Below, in pieces: positions 1 to 8,453 of a stretch of DNA of 49,674 nt (its first letter is position 1; every line of letters begins with the position of its first letter). The stretch comes from Ignavibacteria bacterium UBA7675 (lineage in GTDB: Bacteria; Bacteroidota; Ignavibacteria; Kapaibacteriales; UB7675), in assembly GCA_002483085.1 (NCBI GenBank), contig DLHF01000013.1:1-49674 (forward strand). The letters run 5' to 3'. The position numbers were made by a program, and so were the translations under genes. The notes beneath the pieces were generated by a model. It saw only the letters and a list, made by a program, of their open reading frames with translations, was not told where the DNA came from and searched no databases.

Positions 1-8
1 ATCTAATA

Positions 9-51
9 GACCGGTGACAGCGACTCCCACGCCGGGCAGAAACGCCCGTGC
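9..51 (+). repeat. Mosaic intergenic repeat, copy R1 (module A, cut by window edge)
   Basis: Carries the module A core GACCGGTGACAGCGACT and ends in ACGCCCGTGC, with a short hairpin CGGGC/GCCCG just before the end. The copy stops a few bases before the stop codon of the minus-strand transporter gene. Any further part lies left of the window. The same core recurs near 5651, 9380, 19310, 39245 and 43144. Confidence 0.8.
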
Positions 52-57
52 CACAGA

Positions 58-936
58 TTATCCCTTTTGTGTAAGGATGACTCCGATAATAGCAATGGTG
101 CCGCCGAGCAGGAACATTGGCGTTGGGGTCTGGCTGAGAAAGACAATAGCGAGAATTGTTGTCATAATTGGCTGGCAGTTGTTGAACACCGCCACTTTGC
201 TCGCTTCGATCTTTGAAAGAGCGTAGTACCACAGGCCATAGCCTATGCCTGATGTGACGACGCCGATATAGAATAACTGCACCCACAGCGAGGGCGTAAT
301 GTCGAACACTGATGTTTGCACTGGTGGAAAAAAAAGAGGCGACAGGAAGTACACGGGCAGGTACAGTACAAAGCCGCTGAACATGGTAAGCGCTGTGGCA
401 TAGAAGGCGCCGTACTTTACTATAAAATGGCGGCCCATAATTGTGTAGAATGCCCACGAAAGGCTCGCAAAAAACACGAGCACATTGCCTGTGAAAAACT
501 CCGAGCCGAAGTCGATACCGCGCTCGAACAGCACAATAGCAGCACCTATAAGAGCTGCACCGATGCCGAGCAGCTTCCATGTGGTTGCTTTTTCGGTGCG
601 CCGCAGCAGTGCAATAGCAAATACAAAGGCCGGGGTAAGCGCATACAGAAGCGAAGCATTAGGTGGCGTCGTGTGCTTGAGTCCTGAAAGAAACAGGAAT
701 TGGTTCACGGGAATATTGATCAGCCCCAGCAGCACAAGGCGCGGCAGGTCGGCGCGGTCGAATGCGGGCAGCCGTTTGCGGTTGAAGAGTATCCAGATGC
801 CGAAAGCAGTTACTGTAAAGCACGCTCGCAGCAAGACGACCAGGCGTGGGTCGAGGCCAGTAGTAAGGCTTTTTCCCACTAAATGAGTGCTTGAGGCGAT
901 GATTTGCTGAATAAAGAGGACAAGGTAAACGTTCAC
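58..936 (-). CDS. EamA/DMT-family membrane transporter
   Basis: Inner-membrane permease of the drug/metabolite transporter superfamily; the substrate cannot be read from the sequence. The 292-residue protein is almost entirely hydrophobic and shows about ten membrane segments arranged as two five-helix halves. Typical EamA features are visible: the end of the first half with PPNASLLYALTPAF near residues 91-104, and the second half with a conserved SWAFYTIMGR segment and a final NCQPIMTTILA stretch near 253-263. Length is normal for the family. It stands alone, is divergent from the gene at 1142, and a TATTTTTG promoter-like element lies about 120 bases upstream of its start. Confidence 0.88.
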   Translation of the reverse strand: MNVYLVLFIQQIIASSTHLVGKSLTTGLDPRLVVLLRACFTVTAFGIWILFNRKRLPAFDRADLPRLVLLGLINIPVNQFLFLSGLKHTTPPNASLLYALTPAFVFAIALLRRTEKATTWKLLGIGAALIGAAIVLFERGIDFGSEFFTGNVLVFFASLSWAFYTIMGRHFIVKYGAFYATALTMFSGFVLYLPVYFLSPLFFPPVQTSVFDITPSLWVQLFYIGVVTSGIGYGLWYYALSKIEASKVAVFNNCQPIMTTILAIVFLSQTPTPMFLLGGTIAIIGVILTQKG

Positions 937-1058
937 ACCGGTACTTCCGCGAAGTGCATCTGCATTACCGGCACGTGCGCCCGCGCAAAGAAATTAGGCT
1001 ACACTATCGGCTTCTCTTTCACAGGTGCGGATTTTTGCGTTATTTTCAATTTGTGAGG

Positions 1059-1066
1059 CAAAAATA
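1059..1066 (-). promoter_or_regulatory. Possible -7 element upstream of the EamA transporter
   Basis: Read on the minus strand this is TATTTTTG, matching TAnnTTTG, the -7 box of Bacteroidota housekeeping promoters. No TTG sits 20 bases upstream, unlike the better promoters in this window, so only the -7 half is supported. Confidence 0.35.
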
Positions 1067-1141
1067 CAACGGCTGCACATGAAAATAGCATGGTAATTGT
1101 CCGGCGGGTAAAAGTATCTGGCTAAAAGGAGAGAGATATAT

Positions 1142-1681
1142 ATGGAAGAAGTTGTACATTCATTAGAACAGACAATAACGCGCGATCAGGAAGTGCTGAT
1201 GCAATTGCGCAGTTATTTCGATGAGTTGGCGATAGAAGTAAAGGAGCACCAAGACGGACTCGGCGCTTTTCGCATGGAGCTGAAGTTTTTGGAGCAGACG
1301 CCCGGAGCTGAAGAGCTCTATTATCACTCTTTGATGAAGCTGAAAGTCGCTACTGAGTACTATGCCCGTATTATGTCGTACTATCAGTATTTTCACGATA
1401 GTTTTTCCAAGCTGATGTATTTTATCAAGCGTGTCTATTTACAAGTATCGATGTCTCGTTCGCAGGTGAAATTCCAGCACGACGCTCTGAACGACCCCGA
1501 GGTTATGGAGAAGTTTTCGGAAAATATTAAATTGTTGGTGCAGCTTGTAAAAACAGCTTCCGAACACATTACCCAAATTCAGGGCTATTACGCAATTTCG
1601 CTGGAACTGATGACACAGGCAAAAGCCATCAGGAAGAACATCAGCGAGCGTCTTAGTGCGATGAAATCCGAAACAGCGTGA
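1142..1681 (+). CDS. Unknown helical protein, 179 aa
   Basis: I do not recognise a family. The protein has no signal peptide or membrane segment and is rich in charged and leucine residues throughout, consistent with long helices or a coiled coil. The ATG follows a clear purine-rich ribosome binding site (AAAAGGAGAGAG). Its stop region overlaps an in-frame GTG of the next reading frame, and the next gene starts about 40 bases on, so it probably forms a transcription unit with the large secreted protein and the response regulator downstream. A structural or adaptor role is possible but nothing in the sequence fixes it. Confidence 0.75.
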   Translation: MEEVVHSLEQTITRDQEVLMQLRSYFDELAIEVKEHQDGLGAFRMELKFLEQTPGAEELYYHSLMKLKVATEYYARIMSYYQYFHDSFSKLMYFIKRVYLQVSMSRSQVKFQHDALNDPEVMEKFSENIKLLVQLVKTASEHITQIQGYYAISLELMTQAKAIRKNISERLSAMKSETA

Positions 1682-1719
1682 TACTATTGCCGGTATCGCC
1701 AGGCCCGTACAATCCGCGC

Positions 1720-4713
1720 ATGCCGATGAATTCTTTGTATGTTACTATTTTTCTTTTTGTCATTGCCGCAGTTGGCACCCGGGCTCAGATTTATCCCGCC
1801 AGCCCGAGCAACTGGCCATATCTCTATGGCAATCCTGAGGCCACCCGGCAGCAGGTGCAACCTTCTAGCTTGCAATCGTTTGATTCTATTGGTGTAAAAT
1901 GGATATCCGACGACATTTACGGCGATGTGCAGCCCCTTATCGGCAATATTGTCAACAAGCCGCGTATCATACCTTCGCTTCGCTGGGCCGCCAACGAAAT
2001 TGCAGCGGTCATCGGTGGCAATCTCGTGATTCTGGGCGGCGATGGCCGTACAGTAGCAAGCCAGTCTCTGCCGCCATATGTAAAAAATGTATCGGTGCTG
2101 TTCGATTCTACAGCGCTGCTGCCCGATGCTTTTACCATCTTTCCAGTAATCATTGGCTTGGAAGTGATAGAGCACGAAGCGGGAGAGGACAGCGTAGCTC
2201 GGAGCTTTATTGCAGGCTACTCCACAGCGTCCTCACGTATTGAAATTATCAAACGCCTCGCAGCCGATTTGCGCCCGTACACACCGAATAATTCCGCATC
2301 GTCGATGCCTGTGTTCGGTCGCTCTAATGGATCGGAAATGACGGTGTTTGCTGTCGTAAATATGAGCAATCCCCGGGTTTTCTTTTCCAATACGACCGAA
2401 CCGCCGTTCTTTCGCGGGTTAGCGCTGTTCAATACACGCGATTTTTTCTTTCCATTTCCGCGTCCGGATGTGCTCGATGTTGTCGAAGAGCGTTATACCG
2501 TTGGCCCGGAAACATCGGTAGCGCCTCCGTCGATTACTGCTTCCAGCGGAACTGCTGTAAAGATGCTGCTCCCGTGCTTTCCCACGCCTACGCTCCAGCT
2601 TCCTGCGCCATTAGACAATCCATACACCGATCTTACATTTCCGAACCAGTTGTATTTGTTCGATTTGGAGGTAGGCGACGCTGGTATTGCACAGGGGCCT
2701 GCCTGGCAGACTCTTTCCACGCTTCCAGCCAACCAGCGCCCACGGGTCAGGCCGATTTATGTAAAGCTTACTGATGCAGCCGCAGGCGGGGTGGAGCGGC
2801 AGTTTATTCTCGTTACTGAAGAGTACACAGGGCGCGATAATTCATCGGGCTTTGCTATGCTCCACTTGTACGATGAAGACGGGGTGCCACTTACTTTTAC
2901 GCCTCCGGCGTCCGACCCGGCGACCTCGTCGTTCATGGGTGGCAAAAATCATTTGTGGTCGGTGGCAACCGGCGATATTGATGGCATAGCCTCCAATGAG
3001 TCGCTGCCATATTTTCCGAATAATCCCGGCAATGAAATTGTTGTTACGCGCAGTTCGTCCGAATTTGCTGTGGCTGGCAGCAGCCTGATGGTGTTGCGCT
3101 ACCGCACTGGTACACGCATCGAAAGGCCGACAACGCGGCGCGATAGCCTGTATTATCTCGATACGATTGCGACGTCGCGCATGGGCGGCTGGGTAGCTGC
3201 TGTCAACGATTTCGATGGCAAACCCGATGGCAAAGCCGAGATTTTTGTTGTGGATGGCACGACTCTGCGCGTGCTGCGGATGAGGGATTACGACGATGTG
3301 CTTTTCCGGCTCGGAGAGCCCTTCGATACCGTCGGTGTGTATCCGTTCGGCACAGAGTCGATTTCTTCGATTGCTATCAGCGATGTAGATGGCGACGGAC
3401 TCAACGATATTTTGGTCACGACGTCGCAGCGCACCTATTTGCTCGGCAAAAGTCTGCTTGGTGTTCTTGATGTTATCGATCCCGTCGTGGAGAGTGTTCC
3501 GCCTGCTTCGTATTGTCATGGTGATACAATTCGCTTGCGCTGGGTGAACTACATTGGCGGCAATCCTACGGTGAATATTTATTTTCAGCCGTACTCCGGG
3601 TCTGTGCCATCAGGCCAGCGGCGCCTTGTGGCAGGTACTGTGGCAAATCAGCGCGACTCGATTATCTACGACTATGTCGTCGACACAAGATCGCTGAATG
3701 GCGACGGTCGGTTTATTGTGGAAAGCACCCTGAATGCCTTGCAACGCGATTCCTCTGCTGTTGTGCGTATTGTGCAGTCGGTGATTACATTCGATCTGCC
3801 AAACAACGGGGACGTGTACCGTGTGGGTGAGACCGTGCCGCTGGCCGGAACAACCGTGTGCTTCGATGAAGTGCAGCTCGAATACACTATCGACCGAAGT
3901 GATACGGCCTGGCAGGTGATTCGTACTATTCCAGTGAATGCTGATGGAACCTATAACACGACATTCGATATTCCGTGCTTGGCGCTTTTTAACTGCCTTA
4001 CCGTAGATGTCGATTCGGTGGTGCGGTTTCGCGCTATTGGCCTGCAAAACAATGCCAATGGTATTATTGACACTACGGCTGCGCGATTTATTATCGTGAG
4101 GCCCGATTCCCTCGAAATTGAGGAAATACACGACCATGCTACAGCCCTGCGCCCAGCTTGTCCCGACCGGATGTTTATGTGGGATCCGCTTCTGTTTCCA
4201 ACGGGTTGTAGCCTGATGGCCGTGGGTATTTCGCTGGACAGCGGCAAGACATTTCTCTTATACGATACAGTGACGGCTGCCGAAGGGATGTATCACTGGA
4301 AAGCTCCGGTGTCGATTCCAGATACTATTATGTTGCGGTTCTGCTGTTTGGAAGGTTGTGCCCGTACTGATATCCTGCTCGACAGTGCCCGCGCGCGCTA
4401 TATTCAGATTGTCGCTCCCAATCCGTTCGATCCTCTCGGCCCGCAGCTCGGTGCAAAGCCAGGTGTGAACGTGATCTACGCATTAGACCGCTTTGCCCGT
4501 GTCACCATTACTATTTACGACCAAGCTAATCGCGTGGTAGCACGACCTGTAAACAGCGAAGACCGAGAAGCCGGATTTGTCTATTGCGATAACTGGGATG
4601 GTTTTATTGAAGGTACCGATAGAGTGGCGGGCAATGGTATGTACTATCTTGTGCTCGAAACATCCGATGGTAAACGCGAAGTTTATCCGGTGTTTGTAGC
4701 CAAGGGATATTAA
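1720..4713 (+). CDS. Large secreted FG-GAP/VCBS-repeat protein with FlgD-like C-terminal domain
   Basis: The 997-residue exported protein has an N-terminal signal peptide (hydrophobic stretch about residues 5-18, ending near TRAQ). The middle holds several calcium-binding FG-GAP/VCBS-like repeats with DxDxDG-type loops, such as ISDVDGDGLNDI and NDFDGKPDGKAEI. The last ~90 residues form a FlgD-type Ig domain (ITIYDQANRVV and a GNGMYYLVLETSDG ending), often found on exported or surface proteins of the FCB group. ATG 1720 is chosen because it opens the signal peptide; ATG 1726 and the GTG at 1678 are alternatives. A surface or extracellular location is inferred; no enzymatic domain is evident. 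Confidence 0.82.
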   Translation: MPMNSLYVTIFLFVIAAVGTRAQIYPASPSNWPYLYGNPEATRQQVQPSSLQSFDSIGVKWISDDIYGDVQPLIGNIVNKPRIIPSLRWAANEIAAVIGGNLVILGGDGRTVASQSLPPYVKNVSVLFDSTALLPDAFTIFPVIIGLEVIEHEAGEDSVARSFIAGYSTASSRIEIIKRLAADLRPYTPNNSASSMPVFGRSNGSEMTVFAVVNMSNPRVFFSNTTEPPFFRGLALFNTRDFFFPFPRPDVLDVVEERYTVGPETSVAPPSITASSGTAVKMLLPCFPTPTLQLPAPLDNPYTDLTFPNQLYLFDLEVGDAGIAQGPAWQTLSTLPANQRPRVRPIYVKLTDAAAGGVERQFILVTEEYTGRDNSSGFAMLHLYDEDGVPLTFTPPASDPATSSFMGGKNHLWSVATGDIDGIASNESLPYFPNNPGNEIVVTRSSSEFAVAGSSLMVLRYRTGTRIERPTTRRDSLYYLDTIATSRMGGWVAAVNDFDGKPDGKAEIFVVDGTTLRVLRMRDYDDVLFRLGEPFDTVGVYPFGTESISSIAISDVDGDGLNDILVTTSQRTYLLGKSLLGVLDVIDPVVESVPPASYCHGDTIRLRWVNYIGGNPTVNIYFQPYSGSVPSGQRRLVAGTVANQRDSIIYDYVVDTRSLNGDGRFIVESTLNALQRDSSAVVRIVQSVITFDLPNNGDVYRVGETVPLAGTTVCFDEVQLEYTIDRSDTAWQVIRTIPVNADGTYNTTFDIPCLALFNCLTVDVDSVVRFRAIGLQNNANGIIDTTAARFIIVRPDSLEIEEIHDHATALRPACPDRMFMWDPLLFPTGCSLMAVGISLDSGKTFLLYDTVTAAEGMYHWKAPVSIPDTIMLRFCCLEGCARTDILLDSARARYIQIVAPNPFDPLGPQLGAKPGVNVIYALDRFARVTITIYDQANRVVARPVNSEDREAGFVYCDNWDGFIEGTDRVAGNGMYYLVLETSDGKREVYPVFVAKGY

Positions 4714-4731
4714 GACGAACAGGAGAATTGT

Positions 4732-5427
4732 ATGCGTATTCTGGTAGTAGAAGATGAAAAAAAGGTAGCGAGCTTTATCCGCAGAGGCTTGATGGAAGAA
4801 CTCTATGCTGTCGATGTTGCATTCGATGGCGAAAAGGGGCTCGACCTGGCATTTGAAAACGACTACGACGCTATCATTCTCGATGTGATGCTGCCGAAAA
4901 AAGACGGCTTTACGCTGTTGCGCGAGCTGCGCGGCACGGGCGACAATACGCCGGTGCTCATGCTTACGGCGCGAGGCACAACGCAGGATCGCGTGATGGG
5001 GCTGGACCTCGGTGCCGACGACTATCTGCCGAAACCATTTCACTTTGAAGAGCTCGCTGCCCGCGTGCGCTCGCTGCTGCGCCGGTCGAGTGCGGAAAAA
5101 TCTACAGTGCTGAAGTGCGGCGATCTTTCGCTGGACACGGTGACACATCGCGCCTACCGCGCCGACAAAGAAATCGAACTCACAACGAAAGAATATTCGT
5201 TGCTCGAATACCTTATGCGTAATAAAGAGCGCGTGCTGAGCCGAAGCCTGATTACGCAGCATGTGTGGAGCTACAGCTTCGATACCGAATCGAACATCAT
5301 CGACGTGTATGTAAAACGCCTCCGCAAGAAAATTGGCGATGAAGGCGAGTCGCGGCTGATTCGCAGCATTCGCGGTGTGGGCTATACCATGCGCGAGCCA
5401 CAGGAAGGGCAGGACGAGGACGAGTAG
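4732..5427 (+). CDS. OmpR/PhoB-family response regulator
   Basis: Transcription factor of a two-component system. The receiver domain occupies residues 1-120, with acidic residues E7-D8-E9, phospho-acceptor D51 (IILDVMLP), T79 and K101 (LPKPF) all present. A winged-helix DNA-binding domain follows to the C-terminus, ending in the RLRKKIGD and IRGVGYTM signatures of the OmpR/CusR group. A ribosome binding site (AGGAG) sits upstream, and only 18 bases separate it from the secreted-protein gene, so the two are likely co-transcribed. No histidine kinase adjoins it, so it is an orphan here. Confidence 0.93.
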   Translation: MRILVVEDEKKVASFIRRGLMEELYAVDVAFDGEKGLDLAFENDYDAIILDVMLPKKDGFTLLRELRGTGDNTPVLMLTARGTTQDRVMGLDLGADDYLPKPFHFEELAARVRSLLRRSSAEKSTVLKCGDLSLDTVTHRAYRADKEIELTTKEYSLLEYLMRNKERVLSRSLITQHVWSYSFDTESNIIDVYVKRLRKKIGDEGESRLIRSIRGVGYTMREPQEGQDEDE

Positions 5428-5477
5428 GAGAACACATTCCCTGTATTCGCATCCGAACACTTTTACCAGATGTTGTA

Positions 5478-5706
5478 GCGCTTCGGCCTCTGCTTATGCT
5501 TCTGGTTATCGTAAGAACGATGCGAAGACGTCGCACCGTGCAGCTTTGTCCTCGCATCATTCGTATGATAGCCGCCGCGTGGTGTTGCAGCCCCATCCGC
5601 TGTATTGTAAGGCGCTCTGCACAAAAGCGAAAAAACCGGGGCTACCGGAAAAGCGGATGTGCGACCGGTGACAGCGCAGCGCCGTGCGCCGCAAAGCCGC
5701 CCGTGC
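5478..5706 (+). repeat. Mosaic intergenic repeat, copy R2 (longest, with paired inverted hairpins)
   Basis: Runs module C (GCGCTTCGGCCTCTGC at 5478-5493), two B hairpins in opposite orientation, GCCGCCGCGTGG, and module A (AAGCGGATGTGCGACCGGTG from 5650 to GCCCGTGC at 5706). The two B units at 5504-5529 and 5548-5573 are inverted copies matching at 21 of 26 positions, with 18 bases between. It fills the gap between the response regulator and the GNAT gene; module A ends 17 bases from the GNAT stop codon. No convincing gene lies in 5428-5723. Confidence 0.8.
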
Positions 5707-5723
5707 CTGTATCATCTCTCCAA

Positions 5724-6572
5724 TTACCCAAGCTCGAATGTTGTTACTCCGAACACGCTGTTCATGTTGATGTCGGGCTGGCTGCCTGTGTACATACGTG
5801 CAGTCTCAAACACGACTGTCATATTGTATTTCCGGGCGAGTGCTGTTGCATGAGTGTTCACTTCGGGCGTGTCGAGGTACACTGCCGAGCCGGGAGCTAC
5901 TGTCTTGTTCAGCGCCAGAAAGAGGCGCTCTGCTGTGTCTGGATTCTGTGCAAAAAGAGGGCCGATTTTATAGCCGGAATGGCATGTTCTGATCGTGCCA
6001 TACCCTGCGATATTGCCGTTCTGCACCGACACCAATGTCGTGCTGCCGGGCTGCTCTATCCACTGGCGGAGAAAGCGCGGGCGTGGAGCGGGGAACAGAG
6101 TGGAATCATAGTGCAGAAGGTCATTGATGCTTCCATCCGCAACGGGGGAAATATCAGGAAACTGTGCCTCGGCTGCAATACTTATTCCTTCGAACCTGAT
6201 ATTCCTGTACGCCAGCGCAAACCCCGATTTCTTGTAATTTTCCTGCTGGGCTACCACGCCATCTAATCCGATATTCCGCTGCTGTAAGTAGTCCATTGCC
6301 GCATTCCAAATGCTGATGCCATAGCCTTGGCCCCGGTATTCGGGCTTGACGATATACAGTCCAATAAACCCAAACTCCTCGTTGTATGCCACAGCCGAGA
6401 TACAAGCAATAGGAACATCGCCGAGCATGCCCACAAAAAAACCATTGGGATCGGCAGTGTAAAAGCATTCGGCATCGTGCAGGCCGGGATTCCAGCCTTC
6501 TGCCCGGGCGAGTTCTATTGCAATTTCGGCGACTTCGCTTGCGGACATTGTGCGGATAGTATAGTTATTCAT
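5724..6572 (-). CDS. Two-domain GNAT-family N-acetyltransferase
   Basis: Predicted acetyl-CoA-dependent acyltransferase. The N-terminal half (to about residue 135) is a GNAT fold with the acetyl-CoA-binding motif A (VKPEYRGQGYG, loop residues 80-85). The second half resembles the C-terminal acetyltransferase-like domain of YitH-type proteins (Acetyltransf_18): it has a compact second strand-helix pattern but no clear P-loop. The acceptor is unknown. The gene lies 20 bases downstream of the HrgA-like gene in the same direction and is probably co-transcribed with it. Base use is somewhat AT-richer than the housekeeping genes around it. Confidence 0.85.
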   Translation of the reverse strand: MNNYTIRTMSASEVAEIAIELARAEGWNPGLHDAECFYTADPNGFFVGMLGDVPIACISAVAYNEEFGFIGLYIVKPEYRGQGYGISIWNAAMDYLQQRNIGLDGVVAQQENYKKSGFALAYRNIRFEGISIAAEAQFPDISPVADGSINDLLHYDSTLFPAPRPRFLRQWIEQPGSTTLVSVQNGNIAGYGTIRTCHSGYKIGPLFAQNPDTAERLFLALNKTVAPGSAVYLDTPEVNTHATALARKYNMTVVFETARMYTGSQPDINMNSVFGVTTFELG

Positions 6573-6592
6573 AGCGCAAAAAGACTGTTTTG

Positions 6593-7528
6593 CTACAAAA
6601 TTTTAATTTGCTTTATCAGGTCGTCGTCGTTGTACACCGTGTCATATTTTTCCCGGCGTATCTCATTGCTGTTCAGGTCAATTCGCACGCGTTTCAGAAA
6701 ATCCCTGAAGTCTTTATTCATTGTCAGCTTATTCATCGTTTCCCAATCTAAGTACTCTTTCGACTTGGCTGGAAGAATGATTTCCGAGGAATTGGGATCG
6801 TCGATATCCAACCTAATCACACCGATCCCGAACGACGTAGAAAGCCTTGAAAGTTCGACGAGAAAATCTTCATTTTGGGATATATCCGCAGCGGCTAAAT
6901 AGCTTTCGTTTGCCCATGAGGAATTGGAGACAGCCTGAAAAAACTTTTCTCGCAACGTGGACAGGTTGAGCTCTCTTTTAAGCTCAAACGAGAGAAATTT
7001 TACTGATGTATTGCCAATGGCAGCGCTCAGTTGCAGCACTTCCTGGTCCCACTCATCAATAGGGTACACACAGCCCACAATATCGGGATGAACCCATTCG
7101 CCGTACTCGCGTTTGTCGGATGTCGAGTGGTTGATTGTTTTGGTGTAGCACGACAGGCGGTAGAACGCAAAATGGGAAAGGAAAGGGTGGAGGTCTTTTT
7201 CTAAATATTGTTTTTTGTATGGCCGAGGCTGCACGACGGCGGTGACTTCTTCCTCGGTTTTTCCAGTTGCGTACTCATCGAAATTTGCATATTGCTTGTC
7301 GCGTAGATAGAATCGCTGAGGTCGTTTGCCCACCGAACCAATGATAAAGTTCGGGTTTTCTTTTACAATGACATACAGGCGGGCGGCAAGTGTTGCCCAC
7401 GGCGTTTTTCCTTTGGTCGAGAGGTGTTGCTCAAGCCCTTTCTCGGTTGCCTTTGCCCAAATCTCGTTGGCAGTAAGCGGCATGTCGGAGTCGCGGAGCA
7501 CAGTTTCGGCTAATTCGTGAAACGTCAT
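6593..7528 (-). CDS. HrgA-like protein: HARE-HTH domain plus PD-(D/E)XK nuclease-like domain
   Basis: Residues 1-75 match the HARE-HTH domain (start MTFHELAETVLRDSDMPLTA, then TPWATLAARLYVIVKENPNFI), a DNA-modification-associated module. The C-terminal half carries a restriction-endonuclease-like core: HPDIVG with D149, and SFELKREL with E182 and K184, giving the D...ExK arrangement, followed by the conserved helix FFQAVSNSSWANESYLAA. This is the architecture of HrgA, which in Helicobacter pylori replaces a restriction enzyme gene. No methyltransferase is nearby. A promoter lies 46 bases upstream. Nuclease activity is inferred from the motif only. Confidence 0.82.
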   Translation of the reverse strand: MTFHELAETVLRDSDMPLTANEIWAKATEKGLEQHLSTKGKTPWATLAARLYVIVKENPNFIIGSVGKRPQRFYLRDKQYANFDEYATGKTEEEVTAVVQPRPYKKQYLEKDLHPFLSHFAFYRLSCYTKTINHSTSDKREYGEWVHPDIVGCVYPIDEWDQEVLQLSAAIGNTSVKFLSFELKRELNLSTLREKFFQAVSNSSWANESYLAAADISQNEDFLVELSRLSTSFGIGVIRLDIDDPNSSEIILPAKSKEYLDWETMNKLTMNKDFRDFLKRVRIDLNSNEIRREKYDTVYNDDDLIKQIKIL

Positions 7529-7573
7529 AAAAAAGCTGTGTTATATGATGTACTATGCGAAGTTTTTGCTGTG

Positions 7574-7604
7574 CAAATGTAGTGTGGACACGCCGACTTT
7601 GCAA
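7574..7604 (-). promoter_or_regulatory. Promoter of the HrgA-like/GNAT unit (TTG-N20-TACATTTG)
   Basis: On the minus strand TTG at 7604-7602 is followed after exactly 20 bases by TACATTTG at 7581-7574, the same spacing as several other promoters here. It ends 46 bases before the start codon at 7528. Confidence 0.6.
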
Positions 7605-7715
7605 GGCGAGTTCTACAGCAGGCGATCAATAGCCAAGCACATAGTAGGAGGTACAGAGAAGGATCAGACTCCAGAGACAAAGCCCATCTGCAGCCCATGT
7701 TCTACACATGGATTT

Positions 7716-8039
7716 TTACCATTCAGTACGCTCAATCAATTGTTCCTCTAATATATCAAATTCAGTCAAGTCGTGTATCGTGTACACTGCCCAAGGTGTA
7801 AGAGTTGTTACAGTACATATCGTTCGTCCATCTTTGTCATTCCACTGTGTAATGATTTCGCAGGCAATGACACCGTCTTGCGGATATGTACTGTTTGCGT
7901 CCAAATATTTATCAGTCAGGATTGGGGCTTTGTCTTGAACAACGTGTTCATTATCCCAGGCGTCATTGAATTTACACTCAACAAAACCTGGTTGATCATC
8001 ACTGATGAAGCTTGTTATGTTTACTCTAATTGCTTTCAT
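7716..8039 (-). CDS. Small conserved-looking protein, 107 aa, function unknown
   Basis: Soluble acidic protein without signal peptide. The pattern DKAPILTDKYLDANSTYPQDGVIACEI resembles a small bacterial family I have seen only as hypothetical proteins, so I give no function. It begins 3 bases after the stop of the membrane protein gene on the same strand, so the pair is certainly one transcript. The stretch is clearly AT-richer than the housekeeping genes in the window, suggesting accessory or acquired DNA. Confidence 0.7.
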   Translation of the reverse strand: MKAIRVNITSFISDDQPGFVECKFNDAWDNEHVVQDKAPILTDKYLDANSTYPQDGVIACEIITQWNDKDGRTICTVTTLTPWAVYTIHDLTEFDILEEQLIERTEW

Positions 8040-8042
8040 TTT

Positions 8043-8375
8043 TTATAAAATTATAGGAGGATTCCAAAAACTACCAGTGATGACAGCAGCAATTCCTACT
8101 TCGACTGTTAAAAGGGGATTGCGTTGTGCAAAACGCTTCAATAGTGGTAAGTCGATATGAGCCAGAGCTGCTCGGTGGCGCTTGTACAGCGCACTGCGTT
8201 TGTCGTTCTCTCGTGTAATACCGCTGATAAGAACGAAGTGAAAAAAACTCCATATCAGCAGTATAGAGCCAAGAGGTTGTACTGCAATAAACACAGTAGC
8301 GGCCATTAATAACAATCCACTGAACAAGAATCGTGCAAAGACGGAGGCGAGTGCTTCAAGCAGGTTTTTCGTCAT
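8043..8375 (-). CDS. Small membrane protein, 110 aa, function unknown
   Basis: Two strong membrane segments lie near residues 14-32 and 35-52, followed by a charged region and a weaker hydrophobic end (VEVGIAAVITGSFW). No known family recognised. It is the first gene of a tight two-gene cassette with the 107-residue protein; the arrangement (membrane protein plus small soluble partner, AT-rich) would suit an accessory cassette, but this is only a guess. A promoter with TATATTTG lies 40 bases upstream. Confidence 0.65.
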   Translation of the reverse strand: MTKNLLEALASVFARFLFSGLLLMAATVFIAVQPLGSILLIWSFFHFVLISGITRENDKRSALYKRHRAALAHIDLPLLKRFAQRNPLLTVEVGIAAVITGSFWNPPIIL

Positions 8376-8414
8376 AGGAGAACTGTTTTAGGGCTACTGA
8401 TGGTGCAGCACAGC

Positions 8415-8445
8415 CAAATATACGAAAAACAGATACACTCGTAAA
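8415..8445 (-). promoter_or_regulatory. Promoter of the two-gene AT-rich cassette (TTT-N20-TATATTTG)
   Basis: Minus strand: TATATTTG at 8422-8415 with TTT (instead of TTG) exactly 20 bases upstream at 8445-8443. It lies 40 bases before the start codon at 8375. Confidence 0.5.
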
Positions 8446-8453
8446 TAGGATGT

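Noticed and set aside
4483..5460. Long minus-strand frame opposite the response regulator
   Set aside because: It is an antisense shadow of a well-supported gene; its residue pattern is not that of a protein family.
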